The notes beneath the pieces are model-generated. The model ran no database searches. It was given only the letters and a program-made list of their open reading frames with translations, and was not told the origin of the DNA. Below are positions 52,199-61,370 of a stretch of DNA of 64,000 bases, piece by piece (the stretch's first letter is position 1; each line of letters opens with the position of its first letter). The DNA is from an alpha proteobacterium U9-1i (lineage in GTDB: Bacteria; Pseudomonadota; Alphaproteobacteria; Caulobacterales; Aquidulcibacteraceae), in NCBI GenBank assembly GCA_000974665.1, contig BBSY01000002.1:1426001-1490000 (forward strand), read 5' to 3'. A program made the translations under genes and the position numbers.

Positions 52199-53608
52199 TC
52201 AGTCGGCGAAGATTTTTCCTGGATTGAACAGGTTCTTGGGATCAAGCGCGTGTTTGATCGTGCGCATCATGTCGACGCTATCTTCGCCGAGTTCGCGCAC
52301 CAGCCAGTCTTGCTTGCCCAGACCAATGCCGTGTTCGCCGGTGCAGGTGCCGTCTAGGTCGAGCGCGCGTTGCACCATGCGTGCGTTGAGGCGCTCGGCC
52401 TCGGCTTGCTCAGCTGGATTGTTCGGGTCGATTACGAAGATGACGTGGAAATTGCCGTCGCCGACATGGCCGAGAATCGGCGCGGGAAAGGGCGCGGAAG
52501 CGAGGTCTTGTTTGGTTTCGTTGATGCATTCGGCCAGTCGGCCGATCGGCACGCACACGTCGGTCGCCCAACCGACGCAGCCCGGACGCAAAGCGAGGGC
52601 GGCGTAAAACGCTTGATGGCGCGCCTTCCAGAGCCGCGCACGTTCCTCGGCCAAGTTTGACCAGTGAAAATCGCCGCCACCGTTTTCCCGCGCGAGATCG
52701 CCCACAGTGGCGATCTGCTCCTTCACGCCGTGCTCGGACCCGTGAAACTCGAAAAACAGGGTCGTGAGTTCGGGATAGTCGAGCTTGGAATGGAGGTTCA
52801 CCGCTTTCATCTGCACGTCGTCGAGAATCTCGACGCGGGCGAGCGGGATGCCGAGCTGAATGGCCTGCACCACCGTATCGACGGCGCCAGCGAGCGATTG
52901 GAAACTGCAGACGGCCGAGGAAATCTGCTCAGGTATGCCGTGCAAGCGCAAAGTGATTTCGGTGATGATGCCGAGCGTGCCTTCGGATCCGATCATCAGG
53001 CGCGTGAGATCGTAGCCGGCTGCGGATTTGCGGGCGCGTCGCGCAGTGTGGATGTCGCGGCCGTCCGGTGTGACGACGCGCAGCGACAGGATCGCCTCGC
53101 GCATCGTGCCGTAGCGCACCGCATTTGTGCCTGACGCGCGCGTGGAAGCCATGCCGCCGATGGTGGCGTTTGCGCCCGGATCGATCGGGAAGAAAAGACC
53201 TTGATCGCGCAGGTGCAGGTTCAGCTCTTCGCGGCGGACGCCGGCCTGAACGGTGCAATCGAAATCCGCTGGATTGACGGAAACGATCGCGTTCATTTCC
53301 GAGAGGTCAACGGTGACGCCGCCACGCACCGGCGTGGTATTGCCTTCAACCGACGTGCCCGCGCCATAGGCGATGATCGGCACGTTGGCCGCAGTGCACG
53401 CTTTCACCAGCGCGACGACCTCTTCGGTGGAATGCGCGAACACGACTGCATCGGGCAGCGCCACTTCGAAGTGGGTTTCGCTCGCGCCGTGTTGGCGGCG
53501 CACGGCTTCGCCGAGATGCAAGCGGTCTCCGAAGAGGGTCCGCAATGTCTCGACAAAGCCGGGCGCCAAAGGCGCGCGTGCGGCGGGGAGTGCCGACGCG
53601 GCGCCCAT
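52199..53608 (-). CDS. FAD-linked oxidase of the D-lactate dehydrogenase/GlcD type
   Basis: 469 residues from ATG 53608, two bases after the TonB receptor stop. The FAD-binding PCMH domain shows IIAYGAGTSVEGNTTPVRGGVTVDLS, PIDPGANATIGGMASTRASG and LMIGSEGTLGIITEITLRLHG. The C-terminal cap ends in the family motif CTGEHGIGLGKQDWL. Relatives oxidise D-lactate, glycolate or D-2-hydroxyglutarate and pass electrons to cytochromes or quinones. The substrate here is unknown; co-transcription with the receptor suggests a 2-hydroxyacid derived from the imported compound. Confidence 0.85.
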   Translation of the reverse strand: MGAASALPAARAPLAPGFVETLRTLFGDRLHLGEAVRRQHGASETHFEVALPDAVVFAHSTEEVVALVKACTAANVPIIAYGAGTSVEGNTTPVRGGVTVDLSEMNAIVSVNPADFDCTVQAGVRREELNLHLRDQGLFFPIDPGANATIGGMASTRASGTNAVRYGTMREAILSLRVVTPDGRDIHTARRARKSAAGYDLTRLMIGSEGTLGIITEITLRLHGIPEQISSAVCSFQSLAGAVDTVVQAIQLGIPLARVEILDDVQMKAVNLHSKLDYPELTTLFFEFHGSEHGVKEQIATVGDLARENGGGDFHWSNLAEERARLWKARHQAFYAALALRPGCVGWATDVCVPIGRLAECINETKQDLASAPFPAPILGHVGDGNFHVIFVIDPNNPAEQAEAERLNARMVQRALDLDGTCTGEHGIGLGKQDWLVRELGEDSVDMMRTIKHALDPKNLFNPGKIFAD

Positions 53609-53610
53609 TG

Positions 53611-55716
53611 TCAAAACCGCGCGCTGAGGCGGACGCCGACGCGGCGCGCATCGCCCATGATGCCAAGATTATGCACGATGGGGTTCAGCGGGCCGGGCGG
53701 ACCAAAGATTGCCGCGAGCAACGATTGATCGAGGTAGGAGTCGTAATATTCCTCGTACAGCAAGTTCGTGCCCCACAGTGCGATCGTCCAATTGTCGCGC
53801 TCATACGCTAAGTTGGCGTTGACGAGATAATAGCTTTCCATCTGCGGCTGGAAGTTTGGATCGAGGCTCGATCCTGCACGCTCGCCCTTGTAGGTCACGG
53901 TCGTGTTCGCGACGATGTTGGCGTCGCCAACGGGGATCGTCAGCGTCGGCGTGATGAAGAAATTCCAATCAGGCTGGAAGAGAATTCGGTCGGAGGCGAG
54001 GCCGCCGGGGAACACCGCTTCGAACTCGGAATCATCGGTGATGCGGGCGTGGTTGTAGGTGAGGCCGCCCTGGAGCCGGAACATGTCCGTCGGCGCCCAA
54101 ATCCCTTCGACTTCGACGCCGTAGCTTTCAACATCGCCGGTATTGAGGTTCACCGCGACCGGCCCAGGCGCCGGCGTCAGCGAATTTTGGCCGATATAGT
54201 GCTGGTAGTCGTTGAAATAGAGCGCGGTGTTGAGCGTCAGCGTGCGGTCGGCGCTCGTCCACTTGTCGCCAAGCTCATACGTCCACACGGAATCGCCCTG
54301 GTAGAAATCGAGCGGCGCCGCCGGCGCATTTGCGCCGCCGCCGCGGAAGCCGCGGGCGACTGAAATGTACGACATGTGATTGTCGGACCAGTTCTGCGTC
54401 AGCGTCATGCGCGGTTGCAATTCGCTGGCGCTATATTCGCCCGCGGTGCCTGTCGCGGCTACAGTTTGGCTGTCGTAGCGCAGGCCTGCCGAGAATTCGA
54501 GCGACTCGCTGAGATCGATGAACACGTTGGCGAAGATGGCTTGCGTGTCGTTGGTGATCGACTGCGACTGCGGCACGGCCAGCGCGAACGGCACGATAAA
54601 GTTGGTGCTCGCGTTGGTTGTGTCGGAGCTGTTGGCGAACACACCCACAAGTGTGCTGACGCGATCGTTCCACTGCGTGTCGAAGCGGAGTTCGCCGGTA
54701 TAGGTCTCTTGCGAGTTTCGGCCATTCAGGGAGCGGGCGAAATCCACGAACCCGAAATCCGCGTCGCCGGTCGCTTCACCGGATTTTTCGTCATAGGCGA
54801 CGATCGCGGTCATTTGCGTGTTGGACGCCACATCGAATACGCCGCGCAAGTTCACGCCCGAATATTCGAAGGTGGCGACGCTATCAGCGTTGAGCGCGGT
54901 GTCCTGCACATAGTCCGTGGGGCCGGCGGGGCTTGAATACGCTGTTTGCGAGCCCGTGACGCGGTTCCAGTAGGCGTTCAACGTCAGCTCGGCGCCGTCG
55001 TTTGCATCCCACACCAGGGCGCCGTTCACGGACTCATTTTCGAGCGGGCGGGCGTCATTGCCGGTGATGGTGTTGGTCGAGAAGCCGTCGTGCGTGTGAT
55101 AGGAGGCGGCGATGCGGCCGCGCAGCACGCCTTCAACGATAGGCCCGCTTAAACTGCCGGCGTAGGTTTGGTAATTGTCAGGGCCAGCATAAGTCGCGGA
55201 AACGCGGCCGGAGAAATCATCCGTTGGCGCGCGCGTGACAACGCTGATCGCGCCGCCGAGCGTGTTGTTGCCGAACAGCGTGCCCTGCGGACCACGCAGC
55301 ACTTCGATGCGCGCAACATCCACAACCGGATTGTTCAGATACGAGCTGTTGGCCTGATAAATGCCGTCAACGAAGATGCCAACGCCCGGCTGCACCGTGT
55401 CGATCAAGGTCGTGCCGACGCCGCGGATGGACATGAAGGCGCGGCCGACGGCGTCTGTGGTGATGTTGAGGCCCGGTGCGAACGCCGCGATCTCGCGCAC
55501 GGTGTTGATCTGTTCGCGCTCTAGCGTTTCGGCGGTCACCGCCGTCACGGCGATCGGAACGTCCTGAAGGCGTTCTTCGCGCTTACGCGCCGTGACAACC
55601 ACCTCTTCTTCGCCAGCGTCGGCGACGGCGTCCTGTGCGAACGCGATGCTGGGTGCGATCGTCGGGGCGATCAGCGCGAGCAGGGCGCCAGCGAATAGGG
55701 CTTGGGTACGACGCAT
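53611..55716 (-). CDS. TonB-dependent outer-membrane receptor
   Basis: 701 residues. A signal peptide (MRRTQALFAGALLALIAPTIAPSIAFA) and an EEVVVTARKREERLQDVPIAVTA TonB-box/plug start are followed by the plug motif VARIEVLRGPQGTLFGNNTLGGAISV and a 22-strand-type barrel ending in VGVRLSARF. SD AGGGAGG precedes the ATG. The group resembles receptors used for catabolic substrates in Caulobacterales and sphingomonads rather than siderophores, but this is not certain. A palindromic operator lies 65 bases upstream. Confidence 0.93.
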   Translation of the reverse strand: MRRTQALFAGALLALIAPTIAPSIAFAQDAVADAGEEEVVVTARKREERLQDVPIAVTAVTAETLEREQINTVREIAAFAPGLNITTDAVGRAFMSIRGVGTTLIDTVQPGVGIFVDGIYQANSSYLNNPVVDVARIEVLRGPQGTLFGNNTLGGAISVVTRAPTDDFSGRVSATYAGPDNYQTYAGSLSGPIVEGVLRGRIAASYHTHDGFSTNTITGNDARPLENESVNGALVWDANDGAELTLNAYWNRVTGSQTAYSSPAGPTDYVQDTALNADSVATFEYSGVNLRGVFDVASNTQMTAIVAYDEKSGEATGDADFGFVDFARSLNGRNSQETYTGELRFDTQWNDRVSTLVGVFANSSDTTNASTNFIVPFALAVPQSQSITNDTQAIFANVFIDLSESLEFSAGLRYDSQTVAATGTAGEYSASELQPRMTLTQNWSDNHMSYISVARGFRGGGANAPAAPLDFYQGDSVWTYELGDKWTSADRTLTLNTALYFNDYQHYIGQNSLTPAPGPVAVNLNTGDVESYGVEVEGIWAPTDMFRLQGGLTYNHARITDDSEFEAVFPGGLASDRILFQPDWNFFITPTLTIPVGDANIVANTTVTYKGERAGSSLDPNFQPQMESYYLVNANLAYERDNWTIALWGTNLLYEEYYDSYLDQSLLAAIFGPPGPLNPIVHNLGIMGDARRVGVRLSARF

Positions 55717-55780
55717 TCCAGAACCTCCCTGATACGACGTTTCTTGTCGTTCGTTGGGAAGGACCCTGGCGCAGCCGCGA

Positions 55781-55795
55781 CCTATCTGAAAGGTC
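55781..55795. promoter_or_regulatory. Palindromic operator, site 3 (TonB receptor gene)
   Basis: ACCTATCTGAAAGGT is site 2 of the AraC region read on the other strand, apart from the central base. It lies 65 bases upstream of the receptor start codon and is also flanked by G and C. Confidence 0.6.
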
Positions 55796-55866
55796 CCGAT
55801 CGGGGAATGGCTGTGCCGATCGGCTCGGACGCTTGGCCGAACCGCCCCAAGCGGGCGCGGGTTAGC

Positions 55867-56640
55867 TCACCAGCAAGAATAGCCGCCGTCAGCCAATACG
55901 ATGGCGCCGGTCATCAGGCTGGAGGCGTCTGAGGCCAGGAAAAGGATCACCGACGCGACCTCCTCGCATTCGCCAAGGCGGCCCATTGGCGTTCCGTCGA
56001 TCCAGCGTTTGTACATCTCGCCTTGGCGGTCGGCGAAGGCGTTGAGGGGCGTGTTGATGTACGTCGGCGCAACCGCGTTCACGCGGACGCCGCGCGGCGC
56101 CCATTCGCAGGCCAGCGATTTGGTGAGCTGATGCACGGCGGCCTTCGAGGCGTTGTAATAGCTTTGCGGTTGCGGGCGGTTGACGATGAGGCCCGACATC
56201 GAGCCGACATTGACGATCACGCCTGAACCCTGCGCCAGCATGTGCTTTCCAAACGCGCGGGCGCACCAGAACGTCCCGTTGAGGTTCACGTCCAGAACGT
56301 TGAGCCAATGTTCGTCGGCCACGTCCTCCGCGCGGGTCTCGCTGCGAGCGATGCCGGCATTGTTGACGAGAATATCGATCCTGCCTTCGCGCTTCGCGAT
56401 GCCATCGGCGACTGCGGCGACCAGTGCGGAATCTGTGACGTTCATCGCCACCCCGGCAACACGATAACCCTTCTCGGCCAAGGTGGTGCGCGCTGCGCCG
56501 ATGGCGCCCTCATCGCGATCCGCAATCGTTACACGAGCGCCCGCTTCCGCGAGTGCTTCAACCGCAGCGAGGCCAATGCCGCTCGCGCCGCCCGTGACAA
56601 CGGCCACGCGGTCGGTGAGCTTGAATTTGTCGAGATACAT
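55867..56640 (-). CDS. Short-chain dehydrogenase/reductase (SDR)
   Basis: 257 residues, classical SDR: cofactor motif VVTGGASGIGLAA, NNAGIARSE, catalytic Ser in IVNVGSMSGLI and the Tyr-Lys pair in YYNASKAAVHQL. An Asp at the end of strand 2 (TIADRDE) suggests NAD(H). It would oxidise a secondary alcohol or reduce a ketone of the pathway substrate. It is eight bases after the carboxylesterase gene, so the two share a transcript. Confidence 0.92.
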   Translation of the reverse strand: MYLDKFKLTDRVAVVTGGASGIGLAAVEALAEAGARVTIADRDEGAIGAARTTLAEKGYRVAGVAMNVTDSALVAAVADGIAKREGRIDILVNNAGIARSETRAEDVADEHWLNVLDVNLNGTFWCARAFGKHMLAQGSGVIVNVGSMSGLIVNRPQPQSYYNASKAAVHQLTKSLACEWAPRGVRVNAVAPTYINTPLNAFADRQGEMYKRWIDGTPMGRLGECEEVASVILFLASDASSLMTGAIVLADGGYSCW

Positions 56641-56648
56641 GGACGTCC

Positions 56649-58187
56649 TTAGGGGAGGAAGCGTTCCGCCGGCATGGGCGGCTCGGCCTCGGTGACATCG
56701 CGCTCCGGCCGGTAGATAAGGCGCGTATCGGATTTGTATTCAGGCCACGGCAGAGCGCCGGTGCGCGCGAACTCGACCCAGATACGGTGCATGCGGTCGG
56801 CCAGATCCTGCGGCGGATTTCCGCCGGCGAGCCCGCGTGCGCCAGAGACTGTATGCAGCGTGTCAAACACGAACGGGAGCTCGATCGCATGGCACGCGCC
56901 CAGCGCTTCATTGTAGGCGCTAGAGCGCCAGCCAAAGTCATACACGTGCGTGCGGCCTTGGTGCGCGGCGGCGAATTTGCGCGCCGGCCAGCGAAACACG
57001 AGATCGGTTAGCGCTTCGGTGAAAGCATCGCCGGGGCGTTTGCCTTTTGCACCCATCCCATACGCCTTGAGGATCTCGCGCGCCTTCGGCTCGACTTGCC
57101 GAACGATAAAGTTCGCGAGGAAACCGCCGATCTTCTTGCGGACGCCGCTCGGCACGAAATAGAGGTTCATTTCCTCGCTGTTCGTGCCAACGATGAGTTC
57201 GATTTCGGCGCCCGCGCCTTTGCGAAGGGCCTCAAGCGGGTGCTCGGGGAGCACGTCGTCGCCATATACGGGTAGGAAGCGGCTGAGGCCGAACGCGGGT
57301 TCGCGGCCATCTACGTTGCGTAGATTTACGCGCGCGCCGGGTTTGGAGATTTTCGCTTGCACCGCGAGCGTTGCGCCGATGTTGCGGCTCCGAAATCCGG
57401 CGACGTCCGGGGTGATGCGCAGCATCTTCGCGAGCTTAATGGTCAGCCGTTCGGCGACGGGGATCGGCCTCACCATCGAACCGTGGCCGCTTTGCACGAT
57501 CGCCCGCTTGAACAAACCTTTCGCCAGCGGCGACGCAACGAGGTTCGCCACAGACATCGCGCCCGCGCTCTCGCCGAAAATCGTGACGTTGCCCGGGTCG
57601 CCGCCGAATGCGGCGATGTTGTCGCGCACCCATTGGAGCGCAAAGATCTGGTCGCGCAGGCCGAGATTGGTCGGCGCGCCCTTGATTGGAAGAAAACCTT
57701 CGATGCCAAGGCGATAATTAATCGTGACACACACGATGCCGGCGCGCGCGAAGGCGGCGCCGTCATAGACGTCCGCCGCGCCGGCGCCGCCGGTGAACGA
57801 ACCGCCGTGAATGAACACCATGACTGGCGCGTTCGTGGCGGCGCTGGGCGCCCAAATATTCAAGGCGAGGTGGTCATCGCCCTGCCGCTGGTCGCCGCCG
57901 ATTAAGGGCTGAATGTCGAGTCCCGGCAGCGCCCGTTCCATCTCTTCCGGCGTCGGCGTGGGTTGCGGGGCGATGAAACCACGTTCACGGGCGTCACGAA
58001 CGCCGTCCCATGGCGCTGGCGCCTGCGGCGCGGCGAAACGCAACGCACCGACCGGCGGGGCGGCGTAGGGGACGCCGTAGAAGCGCGCGACGCCATTCAG
58101 CTCCGCACCTCGAACCGCGCCCGTCTGGGTCTGCACGAGTGGCGGCGCTTGAATCGCGTGTGACACGGCGTCTGAGGTTGGCTGCAT
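56649..58187 (-). CDS. Type-B carboxylesterase / lipase
   Basis: 512 residues from ATG 58187. An upstream in-frame ATG at 58289 would run through the palindrome at 58295 and is disfavoured. Oxyanion-hole motif VFIHGGSFTGG, nucleophile Ser about 207 in VTIFGESAGAMSV, the family opening GVPYAAPPVGALRF and a later His in GACHAIELPFVFDTL are visible. There is no evident signal peptide, so hydrolysis is cytoplasmic. It probably releases an acid or alcohol from an imported ester before the SDR acts. Confidence 0.9.
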   Translation of the reverse strand: MQPTSDAVSHAIQAPPLVQTQTGAVRGAELNGVARFYGVPYAAPPVGALRFAAPQAPAPWDGVRDARERGFIAPQPTPTPEEMERALPGLDIQPLIGGDQRQGDDHLALNIWAPSAATNAPVMVFIHGGSFTGGAGAADVYDGAAFARAGIVCVTINYRLGIEGFLPIKGAPTNLGLRDQIFALQWVRDNIAAFGGDPGNVTIFGESAGAMSVANLVASPLAKGLFKRAIVQSGHGSMVRPIPVAERLTIKLAKMLRITPDVAGFRSRNIGATLAVQAKISKPGARVNLRNVDGREPAFGLSRFLPVYGDDVLPEHPLEALRKGAGAEIELIVGTNSEEMNLYFVPSGVRKKIGGFLANFIVRQVEPKAREILKAYGMGAKGKRPGDAFTEALTDLVFRWPARKFAAAHQGRTHVYDFGWRSSAYNEALGACHAIELPFVFDTLHTVSGARGLAGGNPPQDLADRMHRIWVEFARTGALPWPEYKSDTRLIYRPERDVTEAEPPMPAERFLP

Positions 58188-58294
58188 GGCCTTGATCCTA
58201 GCAGAGCATCGCGCGCGCGCGGACCGAGCGTTTGTGCACCTCCGCTGCCAGGCGATGCCGAGCGGTTCGACGAGGCGGCGGTGCTTCAAGCTAC

Positions 58295-58306
58295 CGTAAC
58301 GTTACG
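58295..58306. promoter_or_regulatory. Perfect palindrome in the esterase/fadB divergent region
   Basis: CGTAACGTTACG is a perfect 12-bp palindrome in the 218-base interval between the divergent carboxylesterase and FadB-like genes, 108 bases from the esterase start. It is a candidate operator for a dimeric regulator. Confidence 0.45.
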
Positions 58307-58405
58307 TCGATCAGTGGTGCGGTGGCTTGCTCTGCACGCTTTGTTGCGATCCAGGCCCCATGGAGGCAAAACAGGCGCATCCAGTCAGATCGTGAGACAG
58401 CAGCC

Positions 58406-60481
58406 ATGACCCAAGTCGCGACAATCCAAGTGGAAGATGGCGTCGGGGTTCTGACGATCGATTCTCCGCCGGTGAATGCGCTCGGGATTGCGGTGCGGCG
58501 CGGCTTGGTAGAGGGGATTGAGGCCTTCGCGGCCGATGCCAGCGTCAAAGGGATCGTGCTGATTTGTGGTGGACGCACTTTCTTCGCGGGCGCCGACATT
58601 ACTGAATTCGGCAAGCCGTTTCAGGAGCCGGGCCTGCCAACGGTGCTCGACGCTATCGAAGGCAGCGCAAAGCCGGTGGTGGCCGCGATCCACGGCACAG
58701 CGCTTGGGGGTGGACTGGAAGTGGCGATGGTGTGTCACTACCGCGTCGCGGTTCCTTCAGCGAAAGCGGGTTTGCCGGAAGTTGCGCTTGGTTTGCTGCC
58801 GGGCGGCGGCGGCACGCAACGACTGACCCGATTGGTCGGGCCAGAGCGCGCGCTCGATTTGATCACCAGCGGCCGTCATCTGAACGCACGTGACGCGCTG
58901 GATATGGGCATCTTTGACGCGCTGACCGAGGAGGGCCAATTGCGGCGCGACGCGATCGCGTTTGTGAAGAAGGTGGTCTCAGAGGGCCAACCGCTCCTCC
59001 GCGTCCGGGATCGCGACGACAAAGTCGCGCCTTACCGTGGCAAGCCGGAGCTATTCGCCGCGTTTCGCGCCAAGAACGCGCGGCAGTTCCGCGGCTTCAA
59101 GGCGCCGGAGAACATCATCAAGTGCATCGAAGCGGCCGTCGATTTGCCGTTCGATGAAGGCATGAAGCGCGAACGGGCGCTCTTCTTCGAGTTGATGACG
59201 TCCACCGAATCCGCCGCGCAGCGTCATGCGTTCTTTGCGGAGCGCGAGACGTCGAAAATTCCCGACATCGCCCCAGATACGCCGACGCTGCCGATCAAGA
59301 CAGTTGGTGTTATTGGCGCCGGCACGATGGGCGGCGGCATCAGCATGAATTTCTTGAACGCCGGCATCCCCGTTACTTTGGTGGAGGCCAAGCAGGAGGC
59401 GCTCGACCGAGGCCTTTCCGTCATCCGCAAGAATTACGAGGCGACCGCAAAGAAAGGGCGGATCAGCGCGGCTGACGTTGAAAAGCGGATGAGCTTGATA
59501 ACGCCCGCGCTCGACCTGAACGCTTTGGCGAATGCCGATCTCATCATCGAGGCGGTGTTCGAAAGCATGCCGATCAAGAAAGAGATATTTGCCAAGCTCG
59601 ACGGCATCGCCCGGCAAGGCGCGATACTCGCGACGAACACATCGTATCTGGACGTCAATGAGATTGCGTCCGCGACCAAACGGCCTGAGCACGTGCTTGG
59701 GCTGCACTTCTTCTCGCCAGCAAACGTGATGCGTCTGCTTGAAATCGTGCGTGGCGCGAAAACTGACAAGGCCGTGATCGCGACGGCGATGAAGCTCGCC
59801 AAGCAGATCGGCAAGCTGCCCGTGCTGAGCGGCGTGTGTTTCGGCTTCATCGCTAACCGCCTGATAAACCCGCGTGGGCGCCAGGCCGACCGGTTATCGC
59901 AGCAAGGCACGACGCCGCAGGACATTGATCGTGCGATTTACAATTATGGGTTCGCGATGGGACCATTCCAGATGATGGATCTGGTTGGATTGGATGTGAT
60001 CGGGCGTGACTCGACCGAACGCACCGTTCGCGGCGATCTCGTCGCGCTGGGCCGTCTCGGCCAGAAGCAGAATGGCGGCTATTACGACTACGATGAAAAG
60101 CGCAATGCGACGCCCTCTCCAGTCGCGGCGCAGATCATCGCGGATTTCGCGCGCGATCATCAGATCGTCCAACGCGCCGCCCTGAGCGAAGAGGAAATCG
60201 TCGCGCGGCTACTCTATCCAGTCGTCAATGAGGGCGCGAAAATTTTGGAGGAGGGCATTGCGCTGCGCGGCTCGGACGTCGATGTGGCGGCGATGATGGG
60301 GTACAATTGGCCGGTTTACACAGGGGGCCCAATGTTCTGGGCCGACACAGTAGGCTTGCCGAAAATCGTCGCGAAGCTAAAGCAAATGCAGGCCGAGGAC
60401 GGCGACCAGTTCAAGCCGTCGGCGCTGTTGGAGAAGCTGGCCGCGGAAGGCGGCAAGCTGAGCCGCGTGGGCGCGAAGTGA
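58406..60481 (+). CDS. FadB-like enoyl-CoA hydratase / 3-hydroxyacyl-CoA dehydrogenase
   Basis: 691 residues from ATG 58406; the longer frame from 58232 includes the palindrome region. The N-terminal crotonase domain has [15 protein letters not shown] and two catalytic Glu regions ([26 protein letters not shown]). The NAD-binding domain follows ([15 protein letters not shown]) with [15 protein letters not shown] and the C-terminal [16 protein letters not shown]. It performs two beta-oxidation steps on an acyl-CoA. The thiolase partner is not in view. Nudix gene start overlaps its stop (GTGA). Confidence 0.92.
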   Translation: MTQVATIQVEDGVGVLTIDSPPVNALGIAVRRGLVEGIEAFAADASVKGIVLICGGRTFFAGADITEFGKPFQEPGLPTVLDAIEGSAKPVVAAIHGTALGGGLEVAMVCHYRVAVPSAKAGLPEVALGLLPGGGGTQRLTRLVGPERALDLITSGRHLNARDALDMGIFDALTEEGQLRRDAIAFVKKVVSEGQPLLRVRDRDDKVAPYRGKPELFAAFRAKNARQFRGFKAPENIIKCIEAAVDLPFDEGMKRERALFFELMTSTESAAQRHAFFAERETSKIPDIAPDTPTLPIKTVGVIGAGTMGGGISMNFLNAGIPVTLVEAKQEALDRGLSVIRKNYEATAKKGRISAADVEKRMSLITPALDLNALANADLIIEAVFESMPIKKEIFAKLDGIARQGAILATNTSYLDVNEIASATKRPEHVLGLHFFSPANVMRLLEIVRGAKTDKAVIATAMKLAKQIGKLPVLSGVCFGFIANRLINPRGRQADRLSQQGTTPQDIDRAIYNYGFAMGPFQMMDLVGLDVIGRDSTERTVRGDLVALGRLGQKQNGGYYDYDEKRNATPSPVAAQIIADFARDHQIVQRAALSEEEIVARLLYPVVNEGAKILEEGIALRGSDVDVAAMMGYNWPVYTGGPMFWADTVGLPKIVAKLKQMQAEDGDQFKPSALLEKLAAEGGKLSRVGAK

Positions 60482-61227
60482 GCGAAAGCCCGAGGCCGCC
60501 GCCTGTCGAGGCGGTTCCAGCAGCTACAATATTGTTGCTGCGCGACGACCCGTTTGAAGTGTTGATGGTGCGGCGTCGGAAGTCGTCGCACTTCTCGTCG
60601 GCGTTGGTGTTTCCTGGCGGGCTCGTCGATCCCGAGGACCGCGACGAAGCTTGGCTCGCGCACGTGTCGGGCGCTGACGCGTTGACGGATCATGATCGCG
60701 CGCTGCGGATCGCCGCATGTCGCGAGACGTACGAAGAGGCGTCCGTCATTTTGGGCGGCAGGAGCCATGCGGTGGAGGCCGGCGTGGCCTTTATTGATGT
60801 CGTATCTCGCCAAGGCGCGCGTTTGCCGCTGGGTGAGATCGTGCGATTTGGACATTGGATCACGCCGCTTCGCGCGCCCAAGCGCTTCGATACGCATTTC
60901 TACATTGCGGCCGCCCCCGACGGCGCCGAGCCGTGTTGCGATGGCGATGAAACGGTGAGCCTGGAATGGGTCAGACCGAATGATGCGATCGCGCGTGCCG
61001 AGGGCGGCGAACACACCATCTTGTTTCCAACACTAATGAACCTGCGCATGCTGGCGCGCAGCGAAACCGTGAGCGCCGCGTTTGCAGCGGCGCGCAGCCG
61101 TACTGTCTTCACGGTGATGCCGCGCGTGGAGAAGCGGCCGGAGGGGCTTGTCGTCGTGATCCCCGAGGACGCCGGCTACGGGCTCACCGAGTATGCGGCG
61201 CCCGAGGTTGCCGGGAAGGCCGACTAG
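60478..61227 (+). CDS. Nudix hydrolase, NUDT19/acyl-CoA-diphosphatase-like
   Basis: 249 residues from a GTG that overlaps the FadB-like stop by four bases. The start EVLMVRRRKSSHFSSALVFPGGLVDPED is that of NUDT19-type proteins. The Nudix box is split by an insertion and completed by AACRETYEEASVILGG. NUDT7/NUDT19 relatives cleave CoA and acyl-CoA into phosphopantetheine derivatives and ADP. Coupling to a beta-oxidation enzyme fits a role in recycling or limiting acyl-CoA, which remains an inference. Confidence 0.82.
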   Translation: MSESPRPPPVEAVPAATILLLRDDPFEVLMVRRRKSSHFSSALVFPGGLVDPEDRDEAWLAHVSGADALTDHDRALRIAACRETYEEASVILGGRSHAVEAGVAFIDVVSRQGARLPLGEIVRFGHWITPLRAPKRFDTHFYIAAAPDGAEPCCDGDETVSLEWVRPNDAIARAEGGEHTILFPTLMNLRMLARSETVSAAFAAARSRTVFTVMPRVEKRPEGLVVVIPEDAGYGLTEYAAPEVAGKAD

Positions 61228-61294
61228 GGTCCGGTCCGGCGAGATCGCGTGATGGAAGCGATTCGGCCGCAAGCGACCCTGCGCAAGCATGGGT

Positions 61295-61309
61295 GTCCAA
61301 TATATGGAC
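61295..61309. promoter_or_regulatory. Inverted repeat upstream of the IclR gene
   Basis: GTCCA-ATATA-TGGAC has 5-bp arms around an AT-rich centre and is 15 bases long, the usual size of IclR-type operators. It lies 62 bases upstream of the IclR start codon; a second palindrome ATGTGCACAT lies at 61321-61330. Confidence 0.4.
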
Positions 61310-61335
61310 GATCTTGGCTCATGTGCACATAAAAA

Positions 61336-61362
61336 TTGACATGAAGTGCAATATTCAATAAT
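61336..61362 (+). promoter_or_regulatory. Promoter of the IclR gene, possibly leaderless
   Basis: A perfect TTGACA (61336-61341) and AATAAT (61357-61362) are separated by 15 bases. The ATG follows only nine bases after the -10 box, and there is no purine-rich ribosome site. Confidence 0.45.
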
Positions 61363-61370
61363 TGTTGGGC

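Noticed and set aside
60307-60477. N-terminal extension of the Nudix protein
   Set aside because: It overlaps the end of the FadB-like gene in another frame and lacks homology; the GTG at 60478 directly opens the conserved region.
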